Shown here one piece after another: positions 31,514 through 38,940 of a stretch of DNA of 64,000 nucleotides. Position 1 is the first letter of the stretch, and every line of letters starts with the position of its first letter. The notes beneath the pieces are model-generated. The model ran no database searches. It had not been told where the DNA came from and saw nothing but the letters and a program-made list of their open reading frames with translations. A program made the translations under genes and the position numbers. Origin of the DNA: Pseudokineococcus lusitanus (GTDB taxonomy: Bacteria > Actinomycetota > Actinomycetes > Actinomycetales > Quadrisphaeraceae); contig NZ_RJKN01000006.1 of NCBI RefSeq assembly GCF_003751265.1, positions 280,609 to 344,608 on the forward strand, written 5' to 3'.

Positions 31514-32659
31514 ATGACGACCACCGACCGACCGACCACCGTCCCGACCCCCGCCCCGACCTCCGTCGGGCCCTCCACCCTCCGCGCGGGAGCGCCTGCC
31601 CCGGTGGGGGTCCCGACCGGCCGCGGTCCCGTCTCGGACGCCGTCCGCGACGTGCTCCTCGGCGGCGGCACCGCGACGGCCGACGTCCGCGACCTCGCGG
31701 CGGCCGAGCTGCGCCGCCGCGACCTCGGCGCCGACGAGCTGCTCCGCGACGACGACCTGCAGCTCGCGCTGTGGATGCTGCAGGAGCTGTCCTTCCGCGC
31801 CTACGGCGGCGCGGCCGACCACCTCGAGTGGGACCTCGGGCTCGTCGCCGCGCGGCAGGTGCTCGAGCAGGCCCTCGAGGAGGCGCTGCGGCAGGTGGCG
31901 GAGGTGCCGGTCGGCGTCGCGCCGGCCGAGGTGCCCGAGGTCCTCTTCGCCATGACGGCGGAGGACGGCACGCCCGGGCTGTCGCACCACCTCGCGCGTC
32001 GCGCCACGGTGGCGGAGTTCCGCGAGCTCATGGTCCACCGGAGCGTCTACCACCTCAAGGAGGCCGACCCCCACACGTGGGCGATCCCGCGCCTCGCCGG
32101 GACGGTCAAGGCCGCGATGGTCGAGATCCAGGCGGACGAGTACGGCGGCGGCCGGGCGGAGCGCATGCACGCCGCGCTCTTCGCGCGGACGATGCGGGCG
32201 CTCGGCCTCAGCGACACCTACGGCCGCTACCTCGACGACGTCCCCGCGACGACGCTCGTGGGCTCCACGGCCATGGCGCTCCTCGGCCTCAACCGGCGGC
32301 TCGTCGGCGCCGTCGTCGGCCACCTCGCGGCCTTCGAGATGACGTCGTCCCTGCCGAACCGCCGCTACGGCGCCGGCATGCGTCGCCTCGGGTACGACGC
32401 CGACGCCACGTGGTTCTTCGACGAGCACGTCGAGGCCGACGCCGTCCACGAGCAGGTGGCCGCGCACGACCTCGCGGGCGGCTTCGCCCGCCAGCACCCG
32501 CACCGCACGGACGAGGTCCTCTTCGGCGCCGCCGTCGGCCTGGCCCTCGACGAGGTCGCGGGCGCGCACCTGCTCGGCAGCTGGCAGGCCGGGCAGTCCT
32601 CGCTCCTCGGCGGCGGGCCGCTCGCCGGCTCGTCCGCCGCCGCGGCGCCCGCCGCCTGA
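31514..32659 (+). CDS. Iron-containing redox enzyme, haem-oxygenase-like diiron fold
   Basis: A 381-residue member of the haem-oxygenase-like diiron oxidase/oxygenase superfamily (Haem_oxygenas_2 type), whose known members (UndA, SznF) activate O2 for oxidative chemistry on small molecules. About 75 residues of linker and helix precede the all-helical core. Potential metal ligands include E91 (WMLQELSFRAYG), H180, E183 and H187 (YHLKEADPHTW), E204, D208 and E209 (EIQADEYGGG), and a late HVEADAVHEQVAAHD helix supplying E/H/H. The substrate is unknown. ATG 31514 has GGGAGGGCGAGC upstream. It is divergent from the CDGSH gene and followed by the SRPBCC and dehydrogenase genes. Confidence 0.85.
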   Translation: MTTTDRPTTVPTPAPTSVGPSTLRAGAPAPVGVPTGRGPVSDAVRDVLLGGGTATADVRDLAAAELRRRDLGADELLRDDDLQLALWMLQELSFRAYGGAADHLEWDLGLVAARQVLEQALEEALRQVAEVPVGVAPAEVPEVLFAMTAEDGTPGLSHHLARRATVAEFRELMVHRSVYHLKEADPHTWAIPRLAGTVKAAMVEIQADEYGGGRAERMHAALFARTMRALGLSDTYGRYLDDVPATTLVGSTAMALLGLNRRLVGAVVGHLAAFEMTSSLPNRRYGAGMRRLGYDADATWFFDEHVEADAVHEQVAAHDLAGGFARQHPHRTDEVLFGAAVGLALDEVAGAHLLGSWQAGQSSLLGGGPLAGSSAAAAPAA

Positions 32660-32732
32660 CGGAGCGCACCCCGCCCGACCGCGCCGTCGAGACGACCGGC
32701 GGCGCACCTCGACGCACCACCCGGAGGTCAGC

Positions 32733-33284
32733 GTGACCCGAGTGCCAGATGCCCGTGACACCGCAGCCGGCGCAGCCCGGTCGGTGGTCGGCGCCGTCCG
32801 CGACGTCGCCCGCAAGGTCGGTGGCGGCTCCTCGCCGTCCGCCGTCCAGCAGACCCTCACCGTGGGCCGGTCCGTGGAGGAGGTGGCCACGCTCTGGCGC
32901 GACCCGGCCGCCGTCCGCCGCGTGCTGGGCGACGCCGGTGACGTCGCCGTCGACGGGGCGGGGGACCGCTGGACGTGGCGGCTCGCGACGCCCGGCGGGG
33001 GCGACCCGGTCGAGTGGGAGACCGTCCTCGCCGACGGCGGCGTCCCCCGCACCCTGCGCTGGTCCGGGCCGGACGACGTCGGCACGCCCGGGCAGGGCGC
33101 CGAGCTCGTCGTCACCCTGCGCCAGGCGCCCCAGGACCTCGGCACCGAGCAGGTCCTCCGGCTCGCGCTGCCCGTGCCGGACCTCGCGGCCGGCGCGATG
33201 GCGCTGACGCTCGGTTACCGGGCGCGCTCGCTGCTGCTCACGGGCGAGACGCCCGAGCTCGAGCCCGTGCCGGCCGCCCGATGA
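32733..33284 (+). CDS. SRPBCC / START-like ligand-binding protein
   Basis: A 183-residue protein with a helix-grip (polyketide cyclase/dehydrase-like) pattern: QQTLTVGRSVEEVATLWRDPAAVRRVLGDAGDV, beta strands DRWTWRLATPGGGDPVEWETVLAD and TLRWSG, then a long C-terminal helix. Such folds bind hydrophobic small molecules in a central cavity. The GTG start has GGAGG about 6 nt upstream. It lies 73 bp after the diiron-type enzyme and 106 bp before the zinc dehydrogenase, so it probably binds or presents the substrate in the same pathway (inference). Confidence 0.82.
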   Translation: MTRVPDARDTAAGAARSVVGAVRDVARKVGGGSSPSAVQQTLTVGRSVEEVATLWRDPAAVRRVLGDAGDVAVDGAGDRWTWRLATPGGGDPVEWETVLADGGVPRTLRWSGPDDVGTPGQGAELVVTLRQAPQDLGTEQVLRLALPVPDLAAGAMALTLGYRARSLLLTGETPELEPVPAAR

Positions 33285-33388
33285 GCGCCCCGACGAGCGC
33301 CCCGACGAGCGCCCCGACGGGCGCTCCCCCGCGGCGCCCGACCGTCCGACCGACCTGCTCCACCCCCGACCCCACCGAGAGGGGCTGA
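33281..33388 (+). CDS. Possible 35-residue ORF coupled to the SRPBCC gene (doubtful)
   Basis: An ATG overlaps the SRPBCC stop (ATGA), and the frame closes 2 nt before the dehydrogenase GTG. The product would be Ser/Ala/Pro/Thr low complexity with one Cys, made largely by a 12-bp tandem repeat (GAGCGCCCCGAC). The tight spacing at both ends is the only argument for translation; it may simply carry ribosomes from one gene to the next. Confidence 0.25.
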   Translation: MSAPTSAPTSAPTGAPPRRPTVRPTCSTPDPTERG

Positions 33389-33390
33389 CC

Positions 33391-34557
33391 GTGCGCGCGC
33401 TCTGCTGGAACGGCGTCAACGACCTCGCCGTCGAGACCGTCCCGGACGCGGGGGTCGTCAACCCCCACGACGTCGTCCTCGAGGTGGGGCTGACCGTCAC
33501 GTGCGGCTCCGACCTCCACTTCATCGACGGCTACCTGCCGGGGATGCGGCAGGGGGACGTCTTCGGCCACGAGTTCATGGGCCGCGTCGTCGAGGTGGGC
33601 AGCGCCGTCACTCGCACGAAGGTCGGTGACCGCGTGACGGTCCCGTCCTTCGTCTCGTGCGGCGAGTGCTGGTACTGCTCCCACGACATGCCGTCGCTGT
33701 GCGACACGTCCAACCCGAACGCCGCGCTGCAGCAGCCCGTCCTGGGCCACCCCGGTGGCGGGATCTACGGCTACACGCACCCCTTCGGCGGCTACCAGGG
33801 CTCGCACGCCCAGTACGTGCGGGTGCCCTTCGGCGACACCAACTGCTTCGTCGTGCCGGACGGCGTCACCGACGTCCAGGCGCTCTTCGTCTCGGACGCC
33901 CTCGCCACCGGCTACACCGGCGCGGTCTTCTGCGACATCACGCCCGGCGACACCGTCGCCGTCTTCGGGGCCGGCGGCGTCGGGATCATGGCCGCCGCCA
34001 GCGCCCGCGCGCTGGGGGCGGCACGGACCGTCGTCGTCGACCGCTTCCCCGAGCGGCTCGCGCTCGCCGAGGCGCAGGGCTCGGAGGTGCTCGACTACTC
34101 CTCCGTCGACAGCGTCCAGGAGGCGCTGCGGGAGATGACCGGGGGCCGCGGGCCCGACGCGGTCATCGAGGCGGTCGGCATGGAGGGGCACGGCACGGGG
34201 CTCCAGAACGTCGTCGACCGCGCCAAGCAGGTCGTCCGTGCGTCGACCGACCGGGCGACGCCGCTGCGCGAGTCCGTCATGGCCTGCCGCAAGGGCGGCG
34301 TCGTCTCGGTGCTCGGCGTCTACGGGCTCACCGACTCGTTCCCCATGGGCATCGTCACGAACAAGGGCCTGACCATCCGCTCGGCCCAGCAGTACGGCCA
34401 GGTGCACGTGCCGGCGATGTTCGAGCACATCCAGCGCGGCGCCATCGACCCGACGCCGCTGGCGACGCACACGATGTCGCTCGAGGACTCGGTCGAGGGC
34501 TACCGCCTCTTCAAGGAGAAGGAGGACGGCTGCATCCGCGCCGTCTTCCGCCCGTGA
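33391..34557 (+). CDS. Zinc-dependent alcohol dehydrogenase (formaldehyde-dehydrogenase-like MDR)
   Basis: A 388-residue medium-chain dehydrogenase. Catalytic zinc ligands are seen in TCGSDLHF and FGHEFMGRVVEVG, structural zinc ligands in SCGECWYCSHDMPSLC, and the NAD site in VAVFGAGGVGIMAAASARALG (near residue 190) followed by an acidic VDRF, favouring NAD. Length and the insert after the structural zinc (HPGGGIYGYTHPFGGYQGSHAQYVRVP) resemble glutathione-independent formaldehyde dehydrogenases. GTG 33391 has GAGAGGGG upstream. It ends the cluster starting with the diiron-type enzyme and may oxidise an alcohol or aldehyde product of that reaction. Confidence 0.93.
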   Translation: MRALCWNGVNDLAVETVPDAGVVNPHDVVLEVGLTVTCGSDLHFIDGYLPGMRQGDVFGHEFMGRVVEVGSAVTRTKVGDRVTVPSFVSCGECWYCSHDMPSLCDTSNPNAALQQPVLGHPGGGIYGYTHPFGGYQGSHAQYVRVPFGDTNCFVVPDGVTDVQALFVSDALATGYTGAVFCDITPGDTVAVFGAGGVGIMAAASARALGAARTVVVDRFPERLALAEAQGSEVLDYSSVDSVQEALREMTGGRGPDAVIEAVGMEGHGTGLQNVVDRAKQVVRASTDRATPLRESVMACRKGGVVSVLGVYGLTDSFPMGIVTNKGLTIRSAQQYGQVHVPAMFEHIQRGAIDPTPLATHTMSLEDSVEGYRLFKEKEDGCIRAVFRP

Positions 34558-34590
34558 GGCGCTGCGGCTGAGCCGCTCCCGCAGCTCGCC

Positions 34591-34625
34591 CGACCGCCCG
34601 CCGCGCCCGTCGCGGCGGGCGGTCG
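34591..34625 (+). terminator. Hairpin terminator after the zinc dehydrogenase
   Basis: A perfect 15-bp stem (34591-34605 with 34611-34625) with loop CCCGT, 33 nt after the stop codon. It closes the redox cluster. Confidence 0.88.
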
Positions 34626-34948
34626 TGCGTCGGGGGCGGGGGGCCGTGGCGCGTCCGCGACCGGGGAGCACGGTGGTCGGTGGGTCGGCGTCCGGGGGGC
34701 GTGGTGGTCGCGGACGGGGCCAGGGGGCGGTGCGGGCGTTCCCCGGTCGGGGCGCGAGCGGTGCGGGCGTTCCCCGGTCGGGTCTGGGGAGCGTGGTGCC
34801 CGGGGCGACGGCGTCCGGGGAGCGTGGTGCACGGCTCCGGGGCGGTCAGCCGTGCAAGGCGCTCCCCGGTCGGGCCTCAGCCGTGCAGGGCAGTCCCCGG
34901 TCGACGTCCTCCCGGTGCCGACGTCCCCCGGTCTCGCTGCAGCACCTG
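34626..34948. repeat. Gene-free stretch with degenerate direct repeats
   Basis: A 23-bp direct repeat (34729-34751 and 34760-34782) containing TCCCCGGTCGGG recurs in shortened form near 34863 and 34895, and GGGGAGCGTGGTG-type blocks appear several times. No supported gene crosses the region on either strand. It separates the redox cluster from the GH43 gene and its promoter. Confidence 0.6.
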
Positions 34949-35005
34949 TTGACCAGCCCGCCGCGCGTCCCGCATGCTCTCTCTGCCCCTTTACAACGAT
35001 GTAGA
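34949..35005 (+). promoter_or_regulatory. Promoter plus LacI-type operator of the GH43 gene
   Basis: TTGACC (34949-34954), an 18-bp spacer and CATGCT (34973-34978) form a good sigma-70-type promoter. Eleven bases later TTTACAACGATGTAGA (34990-35005) is a CG-centred pseudo-palindrome, 6 of 8 pairs symmetrical, close to the TTTACAACGTTGTAAA-type operators of LacI-family sugar repressors. It covers the expected start of transcription. The A/T content here is clearly higher than in the flanks. Confidence 0.6.
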
Positions 35006-35017
35006 TGCGGAGATCCC

Positions 35018-36301
35018 GTGCGACGCCCCCTGCGCACCTCGCTCGCCGCGGCAGCCGCTGCCGCCGCGCTCGCCCTCACGACCGGTGCCGCCGCGGCGGC
35101 ACCGGACGACGCCGCGGCCCCGACCGTCGTCGTCGACGGCAGGGACACTGGTGTCCCGGACCGGCTGCTGCCCAGCGGCGCCCGGGTCAGCGGCGCCCTG
35201 CAGCTCGACGGCGGCTGGGCGTCGCGGCCGGCGTTCCAGCGGCACGTCGTCGCGGAGCTGCGGGACCTGCGCGCCGCCGGTGTGCTCTCCGGGCGGGAGG
35301 CGTCCGCCGTCCGCTCGGCCGCGGCGCGGTCCGCCGACGGGACCCCCGGCTCCGAGCAGCCGCCCCGCGGGCGGCTCACCATGGCCGGCGACGTCGGCGA
35401 CCTCGTCCCCGGCGTCGTCGACGACCCGGTGCACGACCCGACGCTCTTCGAGCACGACGGCACCTACTACGTCGCCTCGACCGGCATCGCGGACGCGGAC
35501 GACCCGGGCGGCGTCTTCCTGCGGCGCTCGACGGGGAGCCTCGAGGGCCCGTGGGAGTCGCTGGGCGCGGTGCCGCTGCCGGCGTGGACCCGGGCGTACG
35601 ACGTCGGCCACCTGTGGGCGCCCCACCTCGTCGAGCGGGACGGCGTCGTCCACCTCTACTACAGCGCCTCGTCCTTCGGCACGAACACCTCGGCCATCGG
35701 GCACGCGAGCACCCGCACGCCCGAGGACCTCGAGAGCTGGGTGGACAGCGGGCCGGTCCTCACGAGCGGGCCGGGGGACCCGTACAACGCCATCGACCCG
35801 CAGGTCTACGTCGACCGCTCGGGGACCTGGCGGATGGCCTTCGGGTCCTTCTGGACCGGCCTGCAGGTCGTCGAGATGGCGTCGATGACGGAGACGACCG
35901 GGCCGGTGACGAACCTCGCCCGCCACCCCGAGGACCCGCCGAACCCCATCGAGAACCCGCAGGTCTTCGCCCGCGGGGGCTACTGGTACCTCACCGCCGC
36001 CTGGGACCTCTGCTGCCGCGGCGTCGACAGCACCTACCGGACGGTCGTCGGCCGGTCGACGTCGCCGACGGGGCCCTTCGTCGACCGGGACGGCGTCCCG
36101 CTGCTCGAGGGCGGGGGGACGGTGCTCCTCGACCGCCGCGGCGACCAGGTCGGCCCGGGGGCGCTGGACGTCCTCGAGGACCGCGGCCTCCTCTACGCCG
36201 TGCACCACTACTACGACGCGGCCGCGGACGGCGTGATCCGGATGCAGGTGCGCGAGGTGGGGTGGGAGGACGGCTGGCCCGTTGTCCCGGGCGAGGACTG
36301 A
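35018..36301 (+). CDS. Secreted glycoside hydrolase family 43 (arabinan-degrading type)
   Basis: A 427-residue exported hydrolase. The signal peptide RRPLRTSLAAAAAAAALALTTG-AAAA is followed by a short helical domain (about 35-110) and a five-bladed propeller of GH43. Catalytic acidic residues are expected in DDPVHDPTLFEHDGTYYV (general base Asp, near residue 145), AIDPQVYVDRSGTW (pKa modulator Asp) and PIENPQVFARGGYWYL (acid Glu). This blade pattern is typical of endo-1,5-alpha-L-arabinanases. GTG 35018 follows GGAGA. It has its own promoter and LacI-like operator, suggesting induction by an arabino-oligosaccharide or related sugar. Confidence 0.9.
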   Translation: MRRPLRTSLAAAAAAAALALTTGAAAAAPDDAAAPTVVVDGRDTGVPDRLLPSGARVSGALQLDGGWASRPAFQRHVVAELRDLRAAGVLSGREASAVRSAAARSADGTPGSEQPPRGRLTMAGDVGDLVPGVVDDPVHDPTLFEHDGTYYVASTGIADADDPGGVFLRRSTGSLEGPWESLGAVPLPAWTRAYDVGHLWAPHLVERDGVVHLYYSASSFGTNTSAIGHASTRTPEDLESWVDSGPVLTSGPGDPYNAIDPQVYVDRSGTWRMAFGSFWTGLQVVEMASMTETTGPVTNLARHPEDPPNPIENPQVFARGGYWYLTAAWDLCCRGVDSTYRTVVGRSTSPTGPFVDRDGVPLLEGGGTVLLDRRGDQVGPGALDVLEDRGLLYAVHHYYDAAADGVIRMQVREVGWEDGWPVVPGED

Positions 36302-36328
36302 GCCGGCCGGCCCGCCGCCGCCGCAGGG

Positions 36329-36586
36329 TCAGGCGGCGAGGTCGTGCGCGTCCGCGCGGTGCCGGGCGGGGCCCACGACGGCGAGGTGACGTGCCCCGGG
36401 CGCCGCGGCGGAGGCCTCGGCCGCCGGGCCGGGCACGAGGACGCGGGGCGCGCCGCCGCGGCCGGAGCCGGGGGCGGCGACGACGTCGGCGGGGACCCCA
36501 CGGGCCAGGAGCGGCGCGAGGGCGACGAGGACGAGGACGACGACGGCGGTCACGACGACGGCCGCGGTGGCGACGGTGACGGTCAC
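36329..36586 (-). CDS. Small single-span membrane protein, unknown function
   Basis: An 85-residue protein starting at GTG 36586 with GGAGGAG about 7 nt upstream, which argues for a real gene. Residues 3-30 are a strongly hydrophobic Val/Ala helix, followed by a Pro/Gly/Ala-rich basic tail with a HLAVVGPARHRADAHDLAA ending. No homologous family is recognised. It is convergent with the GH43 gene (27 bp apart) and monocistronic. Confidence 0.6.
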   Translation of the reverse strand: MTVTVATAAVVVTAVVVLVLVALAPLLARGVPADVVAAPGSGRGGAPRVLVPGPAAEASAAAPGARHLAVVGPARHRADAHDLAA

Positions 36587-36787
36587 GGGGGGCTCCTCCG
36601 GGGCGGGCGCCGGGTGGTCCGGCGACGTGCTCCGAGACTGCCGCCGCGCCCCCCGCCGCGTCGTCGTGCCGGGGTCCGGTCCTGGGAGGGTCCGCCGTCC
36701 GACCGGGTCCGACCCCGGTCGGACGGACGGGGGCCGCCGGTCGCCGCCCGGTCGGGGGGCGGCGACCGCGGCGCCGTCAGCGGTGGG

Positions 36788-37117
36788 TCAGCGGCGGGTC
36801 GGCGTGACCTCGCCCATCTCGCCCCAGCCGTCCTGGTCGACCGTGACGTTGATGATCTCGGGCGTGCGCTCGACGTGGTCGCCCATCCACCCGACCGCCG
36901 TCCGGAAGTGGTCGCTGCCGACGTGCGCGGCGCCGGCGGCGTCGTCGCGGAACGCCTCGACGAGCGTGTAGACCCGCTCGTCGTCGACGCTGCGGGACCA
37001 CTCGAAGAACAGGCACCCGTCCTCGGCGCGGGTCGCCTCGGTGAACTCGCGGGTGAGCTCGGGCCAGCGCGGGGCCGACTCCGGCAGGACCGTCCACTTC
37101 ACGACGATGAGGATCAT
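36788..37117 (-). CDS. Antibiotic-biosynthesis-monooxygenase-fold protein (putative quinol monooxygenase)
   Basis: A 109-residue dimeric ferredoxin-like ABM-domain protein: MILIVVKWTVLPE, ELTREFTEATRAEDGCLFFEWSRSVDDERVYTLVEAFRDDAAGAAHVGSDHF. The pattern matches YgiN-like quinol monooxygenases, cofactor-free small oxygenases. The ATG has no Shine-Dalgarno motif but TAGCCT lies 7 nt before it on the minus strand, again suggesting a leaderless mRNA. The exact substrate is unknown. Confidence 0.9.
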   Translation of the reverse strand: MILIVVKWTVLPESAPRWPELTREFTEATRAEDGCLFFEWSRSVDDERVYTLVEAFRDDAAGAAHVGSDHFRTAVGWMGDHVERTPEIINVTVDQDGWGEMGEVTPTRR

Positions 37118-37139
37118 GAGGCGGAGGCTAGACGCGGCC

Positions 37140-37174
37140 CGGCGGCGCCGCCCGTCGCGCGGGACGCGCCGCCG
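37140..37174 (-). terminator. Weak hairpin terminator after the sigma-factor partner gene
   Basis: A 9-bp stem (37140-37148 with 37166-37174) with a 17-nt loop directly follows the stop of the membrane-anchored gene on the minus strand. Confidence 0.45.
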
Positions 37175-37179
37175 AGGCC

Positions 37180-37884
37180 TCAGCCGGCGCGGAAGGCCTC
37201 CTCGTAGAGCGCCCGCAGGGCGGGGTCGTCCGGCCCCGAGAGCCCGCAGGGGGCGATCTGCTGGGCGCCGCCGGGTCCGTCGCCGACGGGGGTCGTGGCC
37301 ACGAGGTAGGTGCCACCGGCCGTCACCGGCAGCGGACCGCCGTCGACGGGCCCCGCGTCCGGGTCCGCCTGCGGGACGACGACCTCGTCGCCGTCCGCGA
37401 CGAGGTCGCCGGCGTAGACGTCGGTGACCTCGAGGACCGCGCGGCCGTCCGCCACCTCGACCGCCCGGGCCTCGAAGGCGGTGCCGACCGTGCGCAGCGC
37501 GGCGACGTCGACGGGCGCGCAGGCGACGGCGGGGCCGGCCCCGTCGGCGGCGGCCAGCTCGACGGTGCTCCCGCCGCCCAGGCCTCCGGAGGCGGTCAGC
37601 GCGGCGACGGCGACGACGCCGGCCGCCGCCACCCCGGCGAGCGCCACGACCGCCCGGCGGGGAAGGCGGCGGGCGCGGCGGACGGCGAGCTCGTCGCCCG
37701 CCCCGTCGCGGAGGTCCCCGCCCGGGCCCTCGGCGACGACGCGGCCCACGAGCCCCGCCACCTCCTCGGCGCCGAGCGGGGGCAGCCCCCGCGCGGGGTC
37801 GGCGGCGCGCAGCCGGGCGCGCAGCGCGTCGTCCTCCGCGGGCGCGCCCGCGTCGTCCGCCGCGAGGTCGTCGTCGTGGGTCAT
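37180..37884 (-). CDS. Membrane-anchored protein coupled to an ECF sigma factor (candidate anti-sigma)
   Basis: A 234-residue protein with a cytoplasmic N-terminal part of about 75 residues (LRARLRAADPARGLPPLGAEEVAGLVGRVVAEG), one membrane helix (PRRAVVALAGVAAAGVVAVAALTASGG, near 80-105) and an extracytoplasmic beta-rich domain with two Cys (VACAPVD and IAPCGLSG). The topology and ATGA overlap with the sigma gene are those of anti-sigma regulators, but no zinc-binding ZAS motif (HxxxCxxC) is present, so the identity is inferred from context. The outer domain may be the sensor. Confidence 0.75.
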   Translation of the reverse strand: MTHDDDLAADDAGAPAEDDALRARLRAADPARGLPPLGAEEVAGLVGRVVAEGPGGDLRDGAGDELAVRRARRLPRRAVVALAGVAAAGVVAVAALTASGGLGGGSTVELAAADGAGPAVACAPVDVAALRTVGTAFEARAVEVADGRAVLEVTDVYAGDLVADGDEVVVPQADPDAGPVDGGPLPVTAGGTYLVATTPVGDGPGGAQQIAPCGLSGPDDPALRALYEEAFRAG

Positions 37885-38483
37885 CGCTCCTCCCTCCGGA
37901 GGTCGTCGGTGCGGCGGTCGTCGGCGGGGTGGTCCTCGTGCCGGTGCTCGTCGGCGCCCGGGGCGGCGCCCACCCGGTCGAGCTCGGCGCGCAGGCGGCG
38001 CCGGGCGCGGTGCAGGCGCACGGCCACCGCGCCGGGGGTCGTGCCCAGCACGGTGGCGAGGCCCTTCGTGTCGAGGTCCTCCCACGCCCACAGGCGCAGC
38101 AGCTCGGCGTCGGCGGGCCGCAGCGCCGCGAGCACGCGCTCGAGGAGGACACGGTCCGCCGCCACGGCGGCGGGGTCCGCCGGCGCCGGACCGGCCGGCG
38201 CGTGGACGGCCTCCTTGGCCGCCACCCGCTCCTGCCGCCGGGCGCCGCGGGCGGCGTTGGCCAGCTGCAGCCGGGCCACCCCGACCGCCCAGGGCACCGC
38301 CGCCCCGGGCGGGACGTCGTCGAGGCGCCGCCACAGCACGAGCAGCGTCTCGCCGAGCACGTCGTCCGCGGTGGCGGCGTCGGTCCGTCGCCGCAGGTAG
38401 CGGCGGACGGGCTCGACGACCTCGGCGACGACCGCCTCCAGGGCGGCGCGGCGGGCCTCGTCGGCGGGAGGCGGGGGGCTCAC
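37881..38483 (-). CDS. ECF-type RNA polymerase sigma factor
   Basis: A 200-residue two-domain sigma-70 relative. Region 2 is seen in VAEVVEPVRRYLRRRTDAATADDVLGETLLVLWRRLDDVP (about 20-60) and region 4 in LLERVLAALRPADAELLRLWAWEDLDTKGLATVLGTTPGAVAVRLHRARRRLRAEL (about 112-168), with the helix-turn-helix around TTPGAVAVRLHRARRRL. A 30-residue His/Asp/Arg-rich tail follows. GTG 38483 starts it. It overlaps its candidate anti-sigma gene by 4 nt. Confidence 0.93.
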   Translation of the reverse strand: MSPPPPADEARRAALEAVVAEVVEPVRRYLRRRTDAATADDVLGETLLVLWRRLDDVPPGAAVPWAVGVARLQLANAARGARRQERVAAKEAVHAPAGPAPADPAAVAADRVLLERVLAALRPADAELLRLWAWEDLDTKGLATVLGTTPGAVAVRLHRARRRLRAELDRVGAAPGADEHRHEDHPADDRRTDDLRREER

Positions 38484-38514
38484 GACCCGGCAGTGTCCAC
38501 GTGCCCCCGCCGTC

Positions 38515-38703
38515 TTACCGGCGGACCGCCCCGGCCCACCCGGCGGCGGCGCCGGAGGGCGGGGCCCCGCGGCCGGCCACCACCGCGCGCTCGAGCGCGT
38601 CGACGACGTCGGCGAGCGGCCACGTGCTCGCGAGGCCGTGCACCCGCAGGTGCGCGGGGCCGCCGGCGGACGGTGCGGCGGGGGTCGGGGCGGTCTCGTC
38701 CAC
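38515..38703 (-). CDS. Small hypothetical protein (62 aa) upstream of the sigma factor
   Basis: GTG 38703 has GAGGAG 6 nt upstream, a strong site that supports translation. The 62-residue product has a Pro/Ala-rich start, then RVHGLASTWPLADVVDALERAVVAG, an amphipathic helix, and a Gly/Ala/Arg tail. It lies 31 bp before the sigma gene on the same strand and may be the first gene of that operon. An in-frame GTG at 38736 is an alternative. No family is recognised. Confidence 0.55.
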   Translation of the reverse strand: MDETAPTPAAPSAGGPAHLRVHGLASTWPLADVVDALERAVVAGRGAPPSGAAAGWAGAVRR

Positions 38704-38822
38704 GGCGTCTCCTCGGGCGGGGGGCGGCGTCGTCACCGCCCTCGACCCCTCCTGTCCACCCGCCCGTCCCACCTTTCTCCCCCTCCGAGGGGGGTCGCGG
38801 CGGCCCGTCCGGGGTGACCGTC

Positions 38823-38853
38823 TTGACAGCGGGCGACGACGCCTCCGGAGAAT
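38823..38853 (+). promoter_or_regulatory. Promoter of the two-component operon
   Basis: A perfect TTGACA (38823-38828), 19-bp spacer and GAGAAT (38848-38853, four of six matches to TATAAT including A2 and T6). It is about 87 bp before the response-regulator ATG, giving a leader of roughly 80 nt. The rest of the 38704-38940 gap holds no gene. Confidence 0.6.
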
Positions 38854-38940
38854 GCGCCCGCCCCGTGCCCCGACGGCCGTGCGGCGGCCGGGTGCCGTGC
38901 CCGGCGGACGACGGCGGTGGGCAGCAGGGGCGGAGGGCGG

